This document shows, in pieces, positions 9,501-18,680 of a stretch of 64,000 bases of DNA. Both the position numbers and the translations under genes were made by a program. The notes beneath the pieces were generated by a model. It saw only the letters and a list, made by a program, of their open reading frames with translations. It was not told the origin of the DNA and made no database searches. Source of the DNA: Micromussa lordhowensis (taxonomy: Eukaryota; Cnidaria; Anthozoa; Scleractinia; Lobophylliidae); contig OZ026607.1 in the NCBI GenBank assembly GCA_964020085.1, positions 6,963,279 through 7,027,278 on the forward strand, written 5' to 3'. The first letter of the stretch is position 1. The number at the start of each line of letters is the position of its first letter.

Positions 9501-10294
9501 CGCTTAATTGTGAGTTGCATTTCATGCTAACAACTGACAAATAGCCGAAATATCAACTGACAAATTGGCGCCATTTTTCACTATCGGTTCATTCAGACGA
9601 CCTTGCAAGATCCTCTTGTCCGTCAAGAGCTCATTGTCGGTTCCTCTATTTACATAGCCCGTAGTCAAGCTAAGTAATGTAGACGAGATTCCAGTTAAAA
9701 TTATGTTGCTTTATCGCGCGAATTGGTCAACCTTAAACAATTCTGTGTTCTTTTCTTGAATTTTCAGAGGGGATGGCAACTCCCGGTAAGTTCACATGCG
9801 GGGCTGTGGAAAGCGCGTCTGTCAAAGATTACATGCACAAGGACGGTAAGGCGTACGTGGATCTGGTCCAGACGGCCGCGAGAGGACTGGAAGAAGAATT
9901 GCGCGTGGAATTGAGAGGAAATGATATCGAGGCTCTGTGTCTCACAACCGTGTACCTCAAGTTCGACACGCACGAATGGGGTTGCTGTGGCTACGTCGAC
10001 CTATCGGATGAACGCGTGGCACCCGAGCGCCGACTGACGTTCGAGCAGCTCGGCTCTCGGTTTACGACAGGACCGAAGGATAAATTCGAGCACGAAGAGG
10101 TTGTGGCTGTTGACTTTGAGCTCCCGAGGATGGTGGAGTTTGTGCGAGAGAATTACAACGATTTCGCTAGTTCAGCGAAGCTGGTGGTGGTGAAAGTGTT
10201 GCAGTCGTTTTTTGGAGTCGCTGCCGTGGAAAGAGCTTTTCGTGTTTACATGGAAGGCAGCGACGATGTTTTGCAAGAAGAGATAAAAACTTGA
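588..10294 (+). CDS. Protein kinase with C-terminal Nudix-like domain, 5'-partial, six exons
   Basis: Six exons join in frame through GT-AG introns: 588-738, 1352-1684, 3026-3129, 4623-4781, 7157-7454 and 9768-10294. They give the last 523 residues plus a stop. The protein starts inside a kinase catalytic domain: DFG at about residues 12-14, RWTAPE at 32-37, an acidic insert at about 40-78, then ADIYSYG at 83-89 and an RPT subdomain XI motif. A linker follows, with a CLLC pair and a Glu-rich helix. The last 200 or so residues look like a Nudix fold: a beta-rich start ending FARRA, GKFTCGAVES at about 355-364, and AARGLEEELRV at 385-395, which resembles the Nudix box REUXEEXGU with its first Glu changed to Gly. 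The kinase is of TK/TKL character, to judge from RWTAPE. Whether the Nudix part hydrolyses anything is unknown. The N-terminal lobe and any sensor domain lie upstream of the window. Confidence 0.82.
904..1240 (-). pseudogene. Penelope-like element remnant: GIY-YIG endonuclease C-terminus
   Basis: The minus strand encodes CPWSYIGETGKCLSTRKKEH, a GIY-YIG nuclease core (the YIGETG loop and a downstream Arg). It continues with NISVHAWRDNHSIGF and, after a frame break near 1000, with LESWHDANTNEAGNNS and a stop at 904-906. That order is the normal C-terminus of Penelope-like retroelements with a GIY-YIG domain. No reverse transcriptase part remains. It lies antisense in an intron of the kinase gene. 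Confidence 0.8.
1352..1684 (+). CDS. Kinase gene exon (acidic insert and C-lobe)
   Basis: It follows acceptor TTGAACAG and joins the previous exon in phase 1, ending at 1684 before GTAAGA. It encodes a Glu/Asp-rich segment, then ADIYSYGQVVAYTLTG (subdomain IX), GNMPWQG and ENPELRPTADKLV (subdomain XI). The acidic insert between APE and the DxYSYG helix is longer than usual for a kinase. Confidence 0.85.
1753..2030. mobile_element. Palindromic MITE (family P), long form
   Basis: It begins with AATTATTCC and carries the GATAGATAGCCAACGAGG and AACAAGCRCRAGTGGA blocks, then a 3' tail with ACATGGTATAATGGCTCAT and ends near CCAGTTTTTAATAAT. The same order occurs at 35336-35640, so this is a diverged full-length copy in intron 2. 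Shorter copies lie at 3433 and 44310. Confidence 0.65.
2215..2800. repeat. Minisatellite in intron 2, about four units of 125-145 bp
   Basis: Blocks such as CACTGGTGTCTGGGCTC, AGACCTTGTACCTGGG and TGAGTTCTTGAAAAAAG recur at intervals of about 126-141 bp. A 171-codon open frame runs across several units, but it is made of the repeat itself and has no splice support, so I do not call it a gene. Confidence 0.75.
3026..3129 (+). CDS. Kinase gene exon, post-kinase linker
   Basis: It is bounded by acceptor TTTTAG and donor GTAAGT. It joins the preceding exon across a split glycine codon and ends in phase 0. It encodes DTNPYQTEATSAEFFSCG and onward to ESLVDE. No known motif is seen. A second possible acceptor at 3112 would give a much shorter exon, but the phase match favours the longer one. 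Confidence 0.65.
3433..3548. mobile_element. Palindromic MITE (family P), short form
   Basis: It is a near-perfect inverted repeat of about 55 bp per arm. The left arm runs AACAATTATTCC to GATGATTATAGCC and the right arm returns through GGCTATCTATCATC to GGATAATTGTT. The loop is a CGGCGCTACGCGCC dyad. The same palindrome forms the 5' part of the elements at 1753 and 35336. Confidence 0.75.
4256..4542. mobile_element. Harbinger-like MITE
   Basis: Terminal inverted repeats of nearly 40 bp start with AGGTACTGG and continue with AACGAGGACACATTG. They are flanked by TAA on both sides (4253-4255 and 4543-4545), as expected for PIF/Harbinger target duplications. The inner part is also partly palindromic around GACACAAA repeats. 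All open frames in this block come from the repeat. It sits in intron 3, 80 bp before the next exon. Confidence 0.75.
4623..4781 (+). CDS. Kinase gene exon, linker with CxxC
   Basis: It is bounded by acceptor TTAACAG and donor GTAAGG, with phase 0 on both sides and 53 codons. It encodes SSEGFFKTSVRPQGFPPECL, then LCEVEV and VPKEWVYELKYREYYAHFRQ. The CLLC pair could bind metal, but there is only one such pair. Confidence 0.78.
4853..5178. repeat. Tandem duplication, two copies of 163 bp
   Basis: The segment from GAAGGAAACATGAAAATAG to CAAAATGCGCAAACCGTG is repeated directly after itself at 5016 with few changes. It is intronic and noncoding, and the copies look recent. Confidence 0.85.
5398..5697 (+). 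mobile_element. tRNA-derived SINE (family A), complete copy
   Basis: The 300-bp element has a tRNA-like head with an A-box-like TGGCCTCATGGTTAGTACGC and a B box GGTTCGAGCC at 5442-5451. The body contains GGGCAAGACACTT and TGTATAAATGGGTACC. It is flanked by a perfect 13-bp target duplication, CTGCTGGCAACAG, at 5385-5397 and 5698-5710. Truncated relatives occur at 26, 28021 and 38401. Confidence 0.85.
5711..6190. other. Intron sequence, nothing recognised
   Basis: This is a stretch of kinase intron 4 (4782-7156) between two SINEs. The longest reading frame (about 100 codons, minus strand) shows no domain, no splice context and no composition that supports a gene. Confidence 0.5.
6197..6380 (-). 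mobile_element. tRNA-derived SINE (family B), minus strand
   Basis: Read on the minus strand, the head at 6379-6301 has GTGGCCGAGTGATTAGG as A box and GGTTCAAGTCCC as B box. An unlike body ends near AAGCCTGTTATG. It resembles a Ser/Leu-type tRNA without a working anticodon arm plus a SINE tail, so I call it a SINE rather than a tRNA gene. Confidence 0.75.
6673..6920. repeat. Short dispersed duplication in intron 4
   Basis: GAGAAGTTCTAGTGAATAA followed by AACTTCAAAGGTTGTTTG (about 6673-6745) recurs in shortened form at about 6862-6920. A 15-C homopolymer lies at 7001-7015. Confidence 0.6.
7157..7454 (+). CDS. Kinase gene exon, charged helix and start of Nudix-like fold
   Basis: It is bounded by acceptor GTACAG and donor GTACTT, enters in phase 0 and leaves in phase 1. 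It encodes a Glu-rich stretch (SREEEEERQEI), a Trp-containing helix and then STSFGLHVAVLTADSPQKF followed by IFARRANR. The last part looks like the first strands of a Nudix fold. Confidence 0.8.
7487..7775. mobile_element. Foldback element (family Q), copy 1
   Basis: It begins TTTTACGATAACTGCAG and includes GCGGACAGACACATGAATTT. It then has an inner inverted repeat at about 7630-7771 whose arms read AACAAATTGATGTCAG and CTGACGTCAATTTGTT. The same family occurs at 9225 and, reversed, at 43849. Confidence 0.7.
7940..8379 (+). pseudogene. Non-LTR retrotransposon fragment: reverse transcriptase C-terminus
   Basis: The 145-codon frame has LADKLQKLQNRAIRVIT, then KLGWDNLCTRRKKQKLKLMF and SFSYSGAHSWNSLP. 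This is the typical end of a CR1/L2-like or Jockey-like LINE reverse transcriptase ORF. The catalytic part is absent, so the copy is 5'-truncated. It lies sense in intron 5 of the kinase gene. A TATG tail at about 9175-9199 may be its 3' end, with another repeat (8420-9100) inserted between. Confidence 0.85.
8420..9200. repeat. Repeat-derived block and TATG microsatellite tail
   Basis: It starts with a GC-rich dyad (GGCGGCCGAAGGCCGCC) and has an ACG run at about 8551-8571. It ends with ATAAATAAAGTGTATG and then (TATG)n at 9175-9199. The end resembles a LINE 3' tail with a polyadenylation signal. No coding frame is convincing. Confidence 0.5.
9225..9500. mobile_element. Foldback element (family Q), copy 2
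   Basis: It begins TTTTACGATAACCGCAG and shares GCGGACAGACACATGAATTT and GCGTGAACGAGCGAGAGCGG with copy 1. An inner inverted repeat is centred near 9435 (AATTTCGTCACACCATTGTT against GACAATGTTTTGACGAAATT). It lies in the same intron as copy 1. Confidence 0.7.
9768..10294 (+). CDS. Kinase gene terminal exon, Nudix-like domain
   Basis: Acceptor TTTTCAG ends at 9767. The first two bases complete a split Glu codon and the frame runs to TGA at 10292-10294. It encodes GKFTCGAVES, AARGLEEELRV and a beta-rich remainder (TVYLKFDTHEWGCCGYVDL). Two Glu of the Nudix box are kept (391, 392), the first is Gly and the usual Gly is Arg. Sequence between the G-box-like part and the helix is longer than in classic Nudix enzymes. 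I infer the fold but not the activity. Confidence 0.8.
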
Positions 10295-10830
10295 AAGCGC
10301 TCGATGGTTTTGAAGTCTAGAAAAATGGTCTTCATTTTAGCCAAGGTAGTAATACTCACAAAGGTCGTCTTGTCGGCTAAAGATCGTCTGAAACTCGCTT
10401 GACGCGAGCACTACACGGAAAAGCACTCGGTATCATTCGGACAGCCTTCGTAACCATGACATGTCCTTTGTAGTGGACGTAAATCGTTAATACTATTGTA
10501 GACTTTTTAGCTCAAAATATAATACTGTAAACTACGTTTACACCTACGAAATTAGGCCGAGGGTAAAGAAAGTAATGTAATGTAAATGTAAACTTGAACG
10601 TCTTGGGAAAAGGGATATGAAAGAATCCTTTTTTCAGAATTTGTACCATGCCCGGATGGCAAATAGCGTTTTTTACAACATACGTATTAAATGACCGTCA
10701 TTGCTCCCTTATTACTACTGTGTTTCGGAAAAAGACCTTCTTGTCTTCTTACTAATTATTTCAGCTTTGCCCCTTTGTCTTACAATCCAGGATTAGTTAG
10801 GACATTAGTAGACAGGGTCTATGAGATCAC
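10295..10830 (+). other. Probable 3' UTR and spacer after the kinase gene
   Basis: Noncoding and moderately AT-rich. I find no clear AATAAA close to the stop; several AT-rich stretches around 10515-10590 are possible 3' end regions. No repeats recognised. Confidence 0.4.
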
Positions 10831-11483
10831 ATGAACGACGCTTGGCTTGGTTTCCATGAAGACATTAAGAAGCTGACGATGATTTTACCGAAAAACTGTT
10901 TTCCCATCTGGGTTATTAACAAAATAATTCATAGCTATGTTTCTAAGAAAATTAATGTCAATTCTGTAAATGTGCGCACTGGCCCGCTTACCTCAGATAG
11001 ATTTTCCACACATTTTTAATAACTTCCTTATGTTGGACCGTTTTTCTAAAGTTGTGCAGAATAAATTAAGACAGCTGCTTAAGCGTTATTGTAAGACTGA
11101 TTTAGATATCAACTTAGTTTTTTCTACATTTAAGGTTAGAAACATATTCAGCGCGAAAGCTTCCGTGCCTTAGTCTCCGTTCTCGTGTAGTTGATAAATT
11201 CACATGTGCTGCCGCCTGTAATACCTGCTACATTGGTGAGAAAACTCGCCGCATTTGTACACGTGTCGCGCGCAGCTTGTGTCGGACAAGGCTTCGCATG
11301 TTTAAAAGCATTTGCAGTCATCAGGGACTTGTCGTAACTCATGCTCTGCAGAATCTTTCACCACTCTAGATTCTGCTGCCTCGAGTTTTTCAAGTTGAGA
11401 TAAAAGAGGCGCTGTGTATTAAATTGGAAATTCCAACTCTAAACCAACAGCTGAGGCACTTAGATTTGTCTCTTTCTTTTTAA
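10831..11483 (+). pseudogene. Decayed Penelope-like element (RT end and GIY-YIG domain)
   Basis: Fragments in several frames follow the Penelope-like order. First is FHEDIKKLTMILPKNCFP at the reverse transcriptase end. Next come VQNKLRQLLKRYCKTDLDIN and VFSTFKVRNIFS. Then the GIY-YIG core CNTCYIGEKTRRICTRV (third frame) and a tail IKEALCIKLEIPTLNQQ, ending at TAA 11481-11483. At least two frameshifts separate the parts. Downstream noncoding DNA to about 11740, including TGTCGAAACATG, may be the element's 3' end. Confidence 0.82.
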
Positions 11484-11748
11484 TTCTTTTTCATTTTTTT
11501 GTGTATTTTATTCAATTTTTTTCAATTATCATTATTTTTCAACTACGGTTGGCGCTTGCGCATTCCTTTGTTCCCAGTGTATTCCAATATTCAAATTGTT
11601 AACGTAAATTTAATGGCGTAATTCTATAACCGGTAATCATAATCGTACACAGTGAAAATTCAAACGTAGAACCGTCGAACATTTGCAGCTAAAGATGACA
11701 TAGGAATGTCGAAACATGTTTTGTAAAATGAAAAATGTTGTCTCCCTT

Positions 11749-11751
11749 TTA

Positions 11752-11784
<33 letters not shown>

Positions 11785-11842
11785 ATTATTATCATTATCA
11801 TTATTATTATCATTATCATCATTATTTTAATTATTATTATCA
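11749..11842. repeat. ATT/ATC microsatellite
   Basis: About 95 bp of (ATT)n with interspersed ATC units. The poly-isoleucine open frames on both strands are artefacts of the repeat. Confidence 0.95.
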
Positions 11843-14765
11843 GCTCTGAACTGAATTACGGCACGGCATTTTACCCAGGTATCCACCACAACGTGGATCC
11901 GCTCCGTGGCTAAGGAAACGAAACACCCCCAAAATATTTTTGGTAATTTTTCAGAAACTTGTAGGGCATTTAAAGAAAGTGTCGTGTTTCGAGATGGATA
12001 AACTCACCTTGAACTGACCTTGGGGAGAGGAATTTCAAAATTATAGGTGCCGTCCTCACCGAGGCAGATAAACTCGGCAATCGGGTAAAATTGATAATGA
12101 AAAACGAGCGAAAACTCAACGAAAGCAGGGGTCAATTTCGAGCGATCATTTGTTAAAACTTAGAATAAAAAGCTTCTTTTCTTGTTTCCAAGATGTCCTG
12201 TTTTGATATATAGTACGTGTATTAGAAACACTCTTGCTAGTTTGGTATCGGCGGAACTCGAAAACCCAGGACAATTCTTCCATCAACCTCGTCCCACGGG
12301 TTGCTCGATTGTCAGGGAGGGGAGAGGACAGGGGAAGAACGGAAAGAAGTGGGTGCCATCTCTCAGGTGTTGGTGGAGCGAAATAAAGGAAAGAAAGGCT
12401 TGGTGTTTTCGTGCGCCATTTTTCGCGCTGCGCTCCAACTAACTGAAGGCCCGAAGAGCCTTTATCATTCTTCTTTGGTATGACAGTTGCAAGACCTCGT
12501 GTGACTTTAATTGTTTACTCAGCCGAAGAAGTGTCTTACGCTGTGACGGGGAGCCTGGTACTCAGGCTATTCCCAGGGCCTCTCTTTCAACCTTGGAGAT
12601 CTCGGAACCACGAGCTATTTTATACACATTTCTGTAGTAATAGTTGCTGAAAAAATATATCTTGTTTCTCAAATAACCTTATAGAAACACGCAAGTGTTA
12701 ACCTTCTATTTATAGATACATTTCCCTTTCGTGCTTGTCAATCTTGGCTTTTTTGTCCCAGATAAGAACTCGCTTCTATGCAATTAGTTTTAATATATTG
12801 CGGGGAATTTAATACTATATCAAGTTTATTTATTTACTCCCATCATTTTTTTGACGGTGATTGTCATTGCTATGCGATATTGAGTATTTCCATTCAGAAA
12901 TATCAGGTTAGCCGACCAACAAAAATTTGGGAGGGCTGTAATTTTATCACGAAAAAATGGACTTAAAATAAAGGGCTGCGCTTTCCAAAATTGTCTTTTG
13001 TTTTTTCCTTTTCTACGGGATGAATTTCGTGGAAAGATACTCGAACGCACCAAAGAAATTAAGTTCTTTTCAACTGAAAATATATGAAGTATTAGAAGGT
13101 TAACTTGTTTATATAGTTGAATAAATTATGCCATATTGATGACCGTCGTCGTTCATTTTCCGCGACTATCAAATTATGACATTTCGAAGAGGGTGAGCAG
13201 ATATTGGTCACTTCTGCGAATCGTCCTTTTTGTGTGCAATCTGTTGCGTACAAAAAAATTGATAAGTCGTCCTTCACCTCTGTCAGATAAACTTGCAAAT
13301 GTATCTGACTTATTTACAATGATCAGCGTTAATTAATTCAATCAAGTTCCACCAATGAAATAGCTTTCCGTAAGCACCTGTCTGTAAAAGGCCAATCAAT
13401 TATTGATCAAATTTCCCATAACAACATAGGTGGTATATTTCAAGAGTCTAAACGACTCTTTGTTTATAGTCGTGTGCTAGATCGAACGATAAAGGGATTT
13501 CCTGTACGAGTTGTCCGACCTCCCGTAACGTTTTTTGGGTTATGGACGCTTGGGTAGTGGACGTTTTGCAAGGATCTGAAGGTAGAGTGTGATTTGAAGC
13601 TAGCACGGCGCAACATTGGTACTCGAATAATCTCGCACCTTAGACCTAAGTCCTTAACACTGCTTTATTTATTTCGTCGAGTACGGATATAAAACCAGAC
13701 AGTGAATTAAAAGACAGAAGACAGCTTTCATTTCGCTTCAGGCAAAACAAAGTTAAATAAAATAGTGTTTACCACAACAAGAATAACAAAATGCTAAAAG
13801 ACCTGCTCGGAGTCATATCAGGCCCTGGTTTAATCAATTACGAGAACAATGCAAAGATGAGGGTTTGAGCCATGTTGAAAAACAAATGTTTTGAAAACAG
13901 CTAGCTGAGAAGAAAAAGACTTTAAGTCAGCTTGGCCGATCATTTTCAGTTCAAAGCGAAAAGAAAGTACAACAAAAACTATAAGCTTTGGAATATCTCG
14001 TCGATTTATGCGAGAATATTTGGCTCGGATTTTTGTGGTTGTTATTCAATTCAATTTTCAGACTTCACTGACAATCTTTTTACATATCTGTGTTTTTAAA
14101 TACTTTATCGCCTGTCTAAGGTAGACAAATTAATTGGAGGAACCTCCTGCTGAGAACTTGTTGAGTTGACTGGCGTTGCGTACCGATTTTTAGGCGCTCA
14201 CTGGCGAAGTATGAATTAAAGACGAAACACAGGAGATTGTGGCAAAGAGACAAATCATAGGCCAAAGATAGCAGCGGAGATCAAATTTCCCGCCCCATCT
14301 GACGAAAGTTCTAATCCTTTCCTCCTTTTGTTACGAATTACTCAATCGTCTCTTGTCTGTTCTTGTTACCAGAACGCTACACTATATAGGCTGTTTATAA
14401 AGCGTTGTCAACGAGTGTTGCACCTTATAGTTCACCGGCCCACAAAAAAATCATTGGAAAGGTTTGGAAAGTTGCTTACAGTTATAAGTTACGTTGGCTT
14501 AATTATTTTGACCCTTGACACTTTGAATCGTGTCTTTTCCTGTACTGAAAGACGACTTATTAGACGTATATCAACCTTGGCATTCAGTTTTTCAAGGAAA
14601 GTCTACATTGAGGTGAACATTTTACATATGCCGTCTACAGGGGTACAGTACAGTGCAGGATATCAAGTCAGTTAAAACATTGAGGACTTTTCAAACAGAC
14701 CCGCAACACATATTGTAAACAGCACAACGTTTTGGAATACAAAACGAAGGTAAAACACTAACAGA
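11843..14765. other. Intergenic stretch with no recognised gene
   Basis: Scattered short frames, none with a domain, codon bias or splice signals that I can support. The purine-rich part at about 12310-12400 gives open frames of low complexity. It ends at the Tctex-type gene. I see no repeat family from elsewhere in the window here. Confidence 0.45.
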
Positions 14766-15296
14766 ATGAATTCACGATTGCTTGAACGCGGTTTCCCAAG
14801 CATCGATCGACTGTGGAAGCGAAAAAGGACGCAAACATGGCCAAACGCTCCTGCGTCCGAGATGAGTAAATTGAATGGATGGAATCTTTTAGCGACGATT
14901 CCCGAAATGGACTCAGTGAGATCTTCGGAAACGAAATCGGGACGGGTTCGCGCCAAAACTGTCGCAGACCTTCGAAATCGCGTGCAAGACGAGCAACTTC
15001 GAAAAATTATTCTCGACGTGTTAACGTCATACTTGGCTCAGTTTTCTGAATACAATCACAGTCTCTTCGGCAGACTGGGTCCCTTGCTCAGTGAGCTGAT
15101 AAAAGTTCGCGTCGAGGAATGTATCGAGGGACCCTGTAAAATAGTGTCGCAGGTTTTTATCGGCGCTGTTGTCGGCGAAGGAATCGACGCCGCGACACAG
15201 TGTTTGTGGACTCCAAATAGTGATAAATATGCCACAGCTAGTTATGGCACGCAGTCCTTATTTGCTGTGGGAATCGTCTTCGCGGTGCAAGTATAA
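14766..15296 (+). CDS. Tctex1-domain (dynein light chain Tctex-type) protein
   Basis: This single-exon frame of 176 codons starts at the ATG in CAGAATGAA. The basic N-terminal 70 or so residues are unlike anything I know. The C-terminal 110 residues follow the Tctex1 fold: LRKIILDVLTSYLAQFSEYN, then LLSELIKVRVEECI, KIVSQVFIGAVVGEGIDAA, TQCLWTPNSDKYATASY and SLFAVGIVFAVQV at the end. Family members are light chains of cytoplasmic or axonemal dynein or ciliary adaptors. The long N-terminus fits the TCTEX1D (DYNLT4/5-like) branch better than DYNLT1/3, which are about 115 residues. It stands alone and converges with the SIX4/5 gene. Confidence 0.85.
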   Translation: MNSRLLERGFPSIDRLWKRKRTQTWPNAPASEMSKLNGWNLLATIPEMDSVRSSETKSGRVRAKTVADLRNRVQDEQLRKIILDVLTSYLAQFSEYNHSLFGRLGPLLSELIKVRVEECIEGPCKIVSQVFIGAVVGEGIDAATQCLWTPNSDKYATASYGTQSLFAVGIVFAVQV

Positions 15297-16255
15297 CCAA
15301 GGCAACAAAACTCCTATCAAACCAACGGCATATATTTCGCGGGACGCAACTATCACTGGAACTCTCACAGGTTTTTATGGGACGTGATTTCCCGCGGGAC
15401 GGGACGGAAGATTGCGGCACTCGGGATAGATCGTGATAGACAGGCAAAGAAACCCCCAAGTGCAGGAAAGATGACAGCAATTCTATTTCAGACGTTAAAA
15501 TAACTAACACAAATTGTATACTAACATTTGCAGAATTACCTGTTCAAACAAGTTTTATCTAGAATGCGAGAAAAATTCGTGTCCCCCCTACATGTATTCA
15601 CACGCTAATGTTAATAAATGATATTAAATTTATAAGACAGAGGCAAAATATATCACTGACCACATCAGAGTGATCGGCCTTGTGTTTTATCTTTTTCTGG
15701 GTACTTATTTCTAATAACTAAGACCGGATACGGGAGGTGGATAGATGGTCTTCCGTTGAGTCATTCTCAAAGGCCTTGTTTTCACGAGCGGTTTTCCAGG
15801 TCGCTTAGCGAGTGACAACCGTGAAAACAGTTACTTTTCCAACTCGCTTAGAGTTAAGCCAGTCGGAAAACTTCAGTGGAATCCTAATTAAATTTAAGCT
15901 ACCAAACTAGGTAGTTTACCTTATCACTGTGAAGCTTCTATTGATGCTTAACGAAGGTTGTTCATTTCAACTTCACTACACAGGCAAATGCAATCCATTA
16001 GGTTTATTTTGGTCTCTTTCGGCCTCACACCAGCAGCAAGCAAGAACCACATACATGTGGAGCAATAACAACAACTAATTGACTACGGGGAAATGATTCC
16101 CTGTGACACTGCCGGATACGAAAAACCAAAAGAAAAAAACCCGTGGGGGAAAAAACTGGAAACGTATCCCCCGAACTAATGCAGTGCCACGATCCCTCCG
16201 GGGTTTAGAGGACCTCTAGTTACAAAATGATAATGATTTATAAAAGAAACAAAAG
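15297..16255. other. Intergenic stretch downstream of the Tctex-type gene
   Basis: Noncoding. AATAAA-like strings near 15612-15617 could end the Tctex transcript. No gene recognised. Confidence 0.4.
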
Positions 16256-16259
16256 TTAA

Positions 16260-16666
16260 GGCGGGGGTAAACCCGAATTGAAGTGGAATTTAGATAAGTT
16301 TAAAGAGAGGTTGAAAGGGAAAAAAAGGGTTATGGAACACCACCAGACAGTTGCCCGACCGCACAATGGCACCCCAGGTTGTTGGGCAACTGTTTGGAGT
16401 GTATGTACCAATTTTTAATTTCAAACTCTAATTTTAAAATAACAAAAAATCTTCAAAATTTCCTATTTCCATCAATTTTACTAATCCTTTGAGAAAAACT
16501 ATTTCTCTCCAAATATACTTAAAAATCACCAAAAAATTTACAAAACAACCCAAAACAGATATGTGAGATGAGCAGAGAGATTCTTGATTGCTTGAAACGT
16601 AAACGAGATATTTGCATTAAAAACATAATACCCAGCCAAAATACGGCTTTCGGGTTTACCCCCGCC
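16260..16666. mobile_element. MITE with TTAA target site (piggyBac-like)
   Basis: Perfect 18-bp terminal inverted repeats, GGCGGGGGTAAACCCGAA, face each other and are flanked by TTAA at 16256-16259 and 16667-16670. TTAA duplication is the mark of piggyBac-type insertion. The 407-bp interior has no transposase frame, so it is non-autonomous. Confidence 0.82.
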
Positions 16667-16864
16667 TTAATCGGACTGATGCAGGCCTAGAATGCCTCAC
16701 CACGTGATGAACTGACACTTTATAGACAACCTGCTACCCATCATACCTTACACCAATCGTACCCAGACCCTTCTTCTCTCGTGCGGTTGAAATATCAATT
16801 TCTGTCTTATTCGCACGCTCAATCGTCAGAAATTATATATTTCATCAGTTCTCTTAAAATGCAT

Positions 16865-16882
16865 GGGGGGGGGGGGGGGGGG
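16865..16882. repeat. 18-G homopolymer
   Basis: An uninterrupted run of G. Similar runs occur at 23169-23188 (20 G), and runs of C at 7001, 22569 and 25997. Their true lengths may be sequencing-limited. Confidence 0.9.
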
Positions 16883-16991
16883 TTGAAGGTTATACAACCT
16901 GGGAATGCCATGAATACGTATTGGCTCAGTAAATGTACCTGAAACATATGAAGGAGTAACTTACATAATAATACACATGAAAAAATTACTC

Positions 16992-17024
<33 letters not shown>

Positions 17025-17234
17025 TGTAACACCAGTGCAAAAAGTGCAACACCAGTGCAAATACACATCGTAATTCTGGATAATGATTGGCAGAAAGACA
17101 ATGAGAAATGATAGGCCAATGATATCATGTAAAGCAGTGAAACTCTGAAAAACGTTTTCTCGAATGCTAAAAAATGGCTTCAAGAAACATCTTCCGGCAA
17201 TTTTTCTGCGCGAATTTTTTCATGTTTGTGTTAT

Positions 17235-17390
17235 TAGTAAGTTATCATACGGTTTCGAGTTCAATTTGAAATTAATTTGCACTTGTGAATTTTTCAAAAA
17301 GCTGAAATTGCACTCGCCGAAGCTTTTTTAAAAACTCACTCGTGCAAATTAATTTCAAATTGAACTCGAAACCGTATGATTACCTACACT
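17235..17390. repeat. Inverted repeat element with arms of about 39 bp
   Basis: The left arm, ending GAAATTAATTTGCAC at 17283, is matched in reverse at 17342-17380. Both arms carry CGGTTTCGAGTTCAATTTG or its complement. The spacer has a GCACTCGCCGAAGC core. It is a probable MITE. Confidence 0.75.
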
Positions 17391-18277
17391 TATACTTTGA
17401 CAGGTAACATTAGCGAAGTTTTTTAACCCATTTAGTCGCGAGAGTTATCAAAGATCGAAAAAAAGCACGGCTTGTGTATTTTTTTCTGAGAATTCTAAAG
17501 ACACGTACTTGCGAACGAGGGTGTGCATCTTGCGTGTGCCACTCGTTCTTAGGGTCGTACGCGTCGTTCTCCTTGAAAGCGGTCGGCTAGCGAGCGTCAA
17601 GCTTGCACAGCACATGGTCCAGCAAGGAGCGAATTAAGTACAGTATCATTGCACGCGTTGGCCACTGAACCGTTGCGCGTCATTTAAATACTTTGGACCG
17701 AAGGTTTCACTTATCAAAAAACACAAGATCAGGAAGTATTGGGAATGTGATCGACCTTACTTTTGTCAGTTATCCCTTCGTCTGCTGGGTCATAACACAC
17801 CAAAAGTTAATTACCGTATATTACACTGGCTTTTCAAGAGTTTAACATACAGTTACCGGTCAGAAACACTGCCACCTTTCCTGGTCCTTCCTGGACGCGC
17901 ACAGTTAACAGCAAACATGTGACCCCGTGTGAAAAAGGCAAAAAGACAAACAAAAAAACAAACGAAAAAAAAAAACCTTTGATCTGAACATACCGGTAGG
18001 CTGCAGTCTCCTCCTATGTCACGCAGAGGAGCGTGACAACATAGGAGATTATGTCACGTGAAAAAACTATGGTTTAATGAAGGGTTTTGAAAGTGAACGA
18101 AATAGACTAAAAGCAGACTTTTTGTTTCCCTGCGCATTTCTCCGGCGCCAACCGATTGGTTTGTGCTGTTATAATTTGCGTTCTCGCTAGTGATAAATCC
18201 AATTTTTTTCGCTGGGGCCTCTCGCAGCCGCTCGGGCCAAAGTCGGCTGCGAAAGAGACTTCGGGGAACTCGTGACG

Positions 18278-18680
18278 CAGACTGCGGACTGCAGACCGGG
18301 GGTAAAATGCAGACTGAGAGTAAAATGCAGACTGCACACTCAGACTTTTTTAAGTACACATCTTGTTATTTCCATTCTCGAGTGCTGAACGTAAACATGA
18401 TTTTTCAGGCTTATCGCAGTGAAAGTCTACACTCCCGTCAGCCTAAATATCACTCAGGCTAGACGGAATATCACTCAGATCAGCCTAAATAACGCTCCGA
18501 TTAGCCTGTACACGGTTAGCTCTCAATGATGGATGGAAATGATAACTAGATTAAAAGTCTTCCATCTGCGGTCTGCATTTTACCCTTGCGCTGCAATCTG
18601 CATTTTACCCCTGCTCTGCAATCTGCATTTTACCCCCGGTCCGCAATGTGCATTTTACCCCGGTCCGCAGTCTTCGTTTT
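18278..18680. mobile_element. MITE with repeated terminal units
   Basis: The left end has GCAGACTGCGGACTGCAGAC and two GGTAAAATGCAGACTG units. The right end has at least four inverted CTGCATTTTACCCC units and ends with GGTCCGCAGTC. The terminal repeats are themselves arrays of an 18-22 bp unit. Confidence 0.72.

Noticed and set aside
11637..11913. Poly-isoleucine frames
   Set aside because: Translation of the ATT microsatellite.
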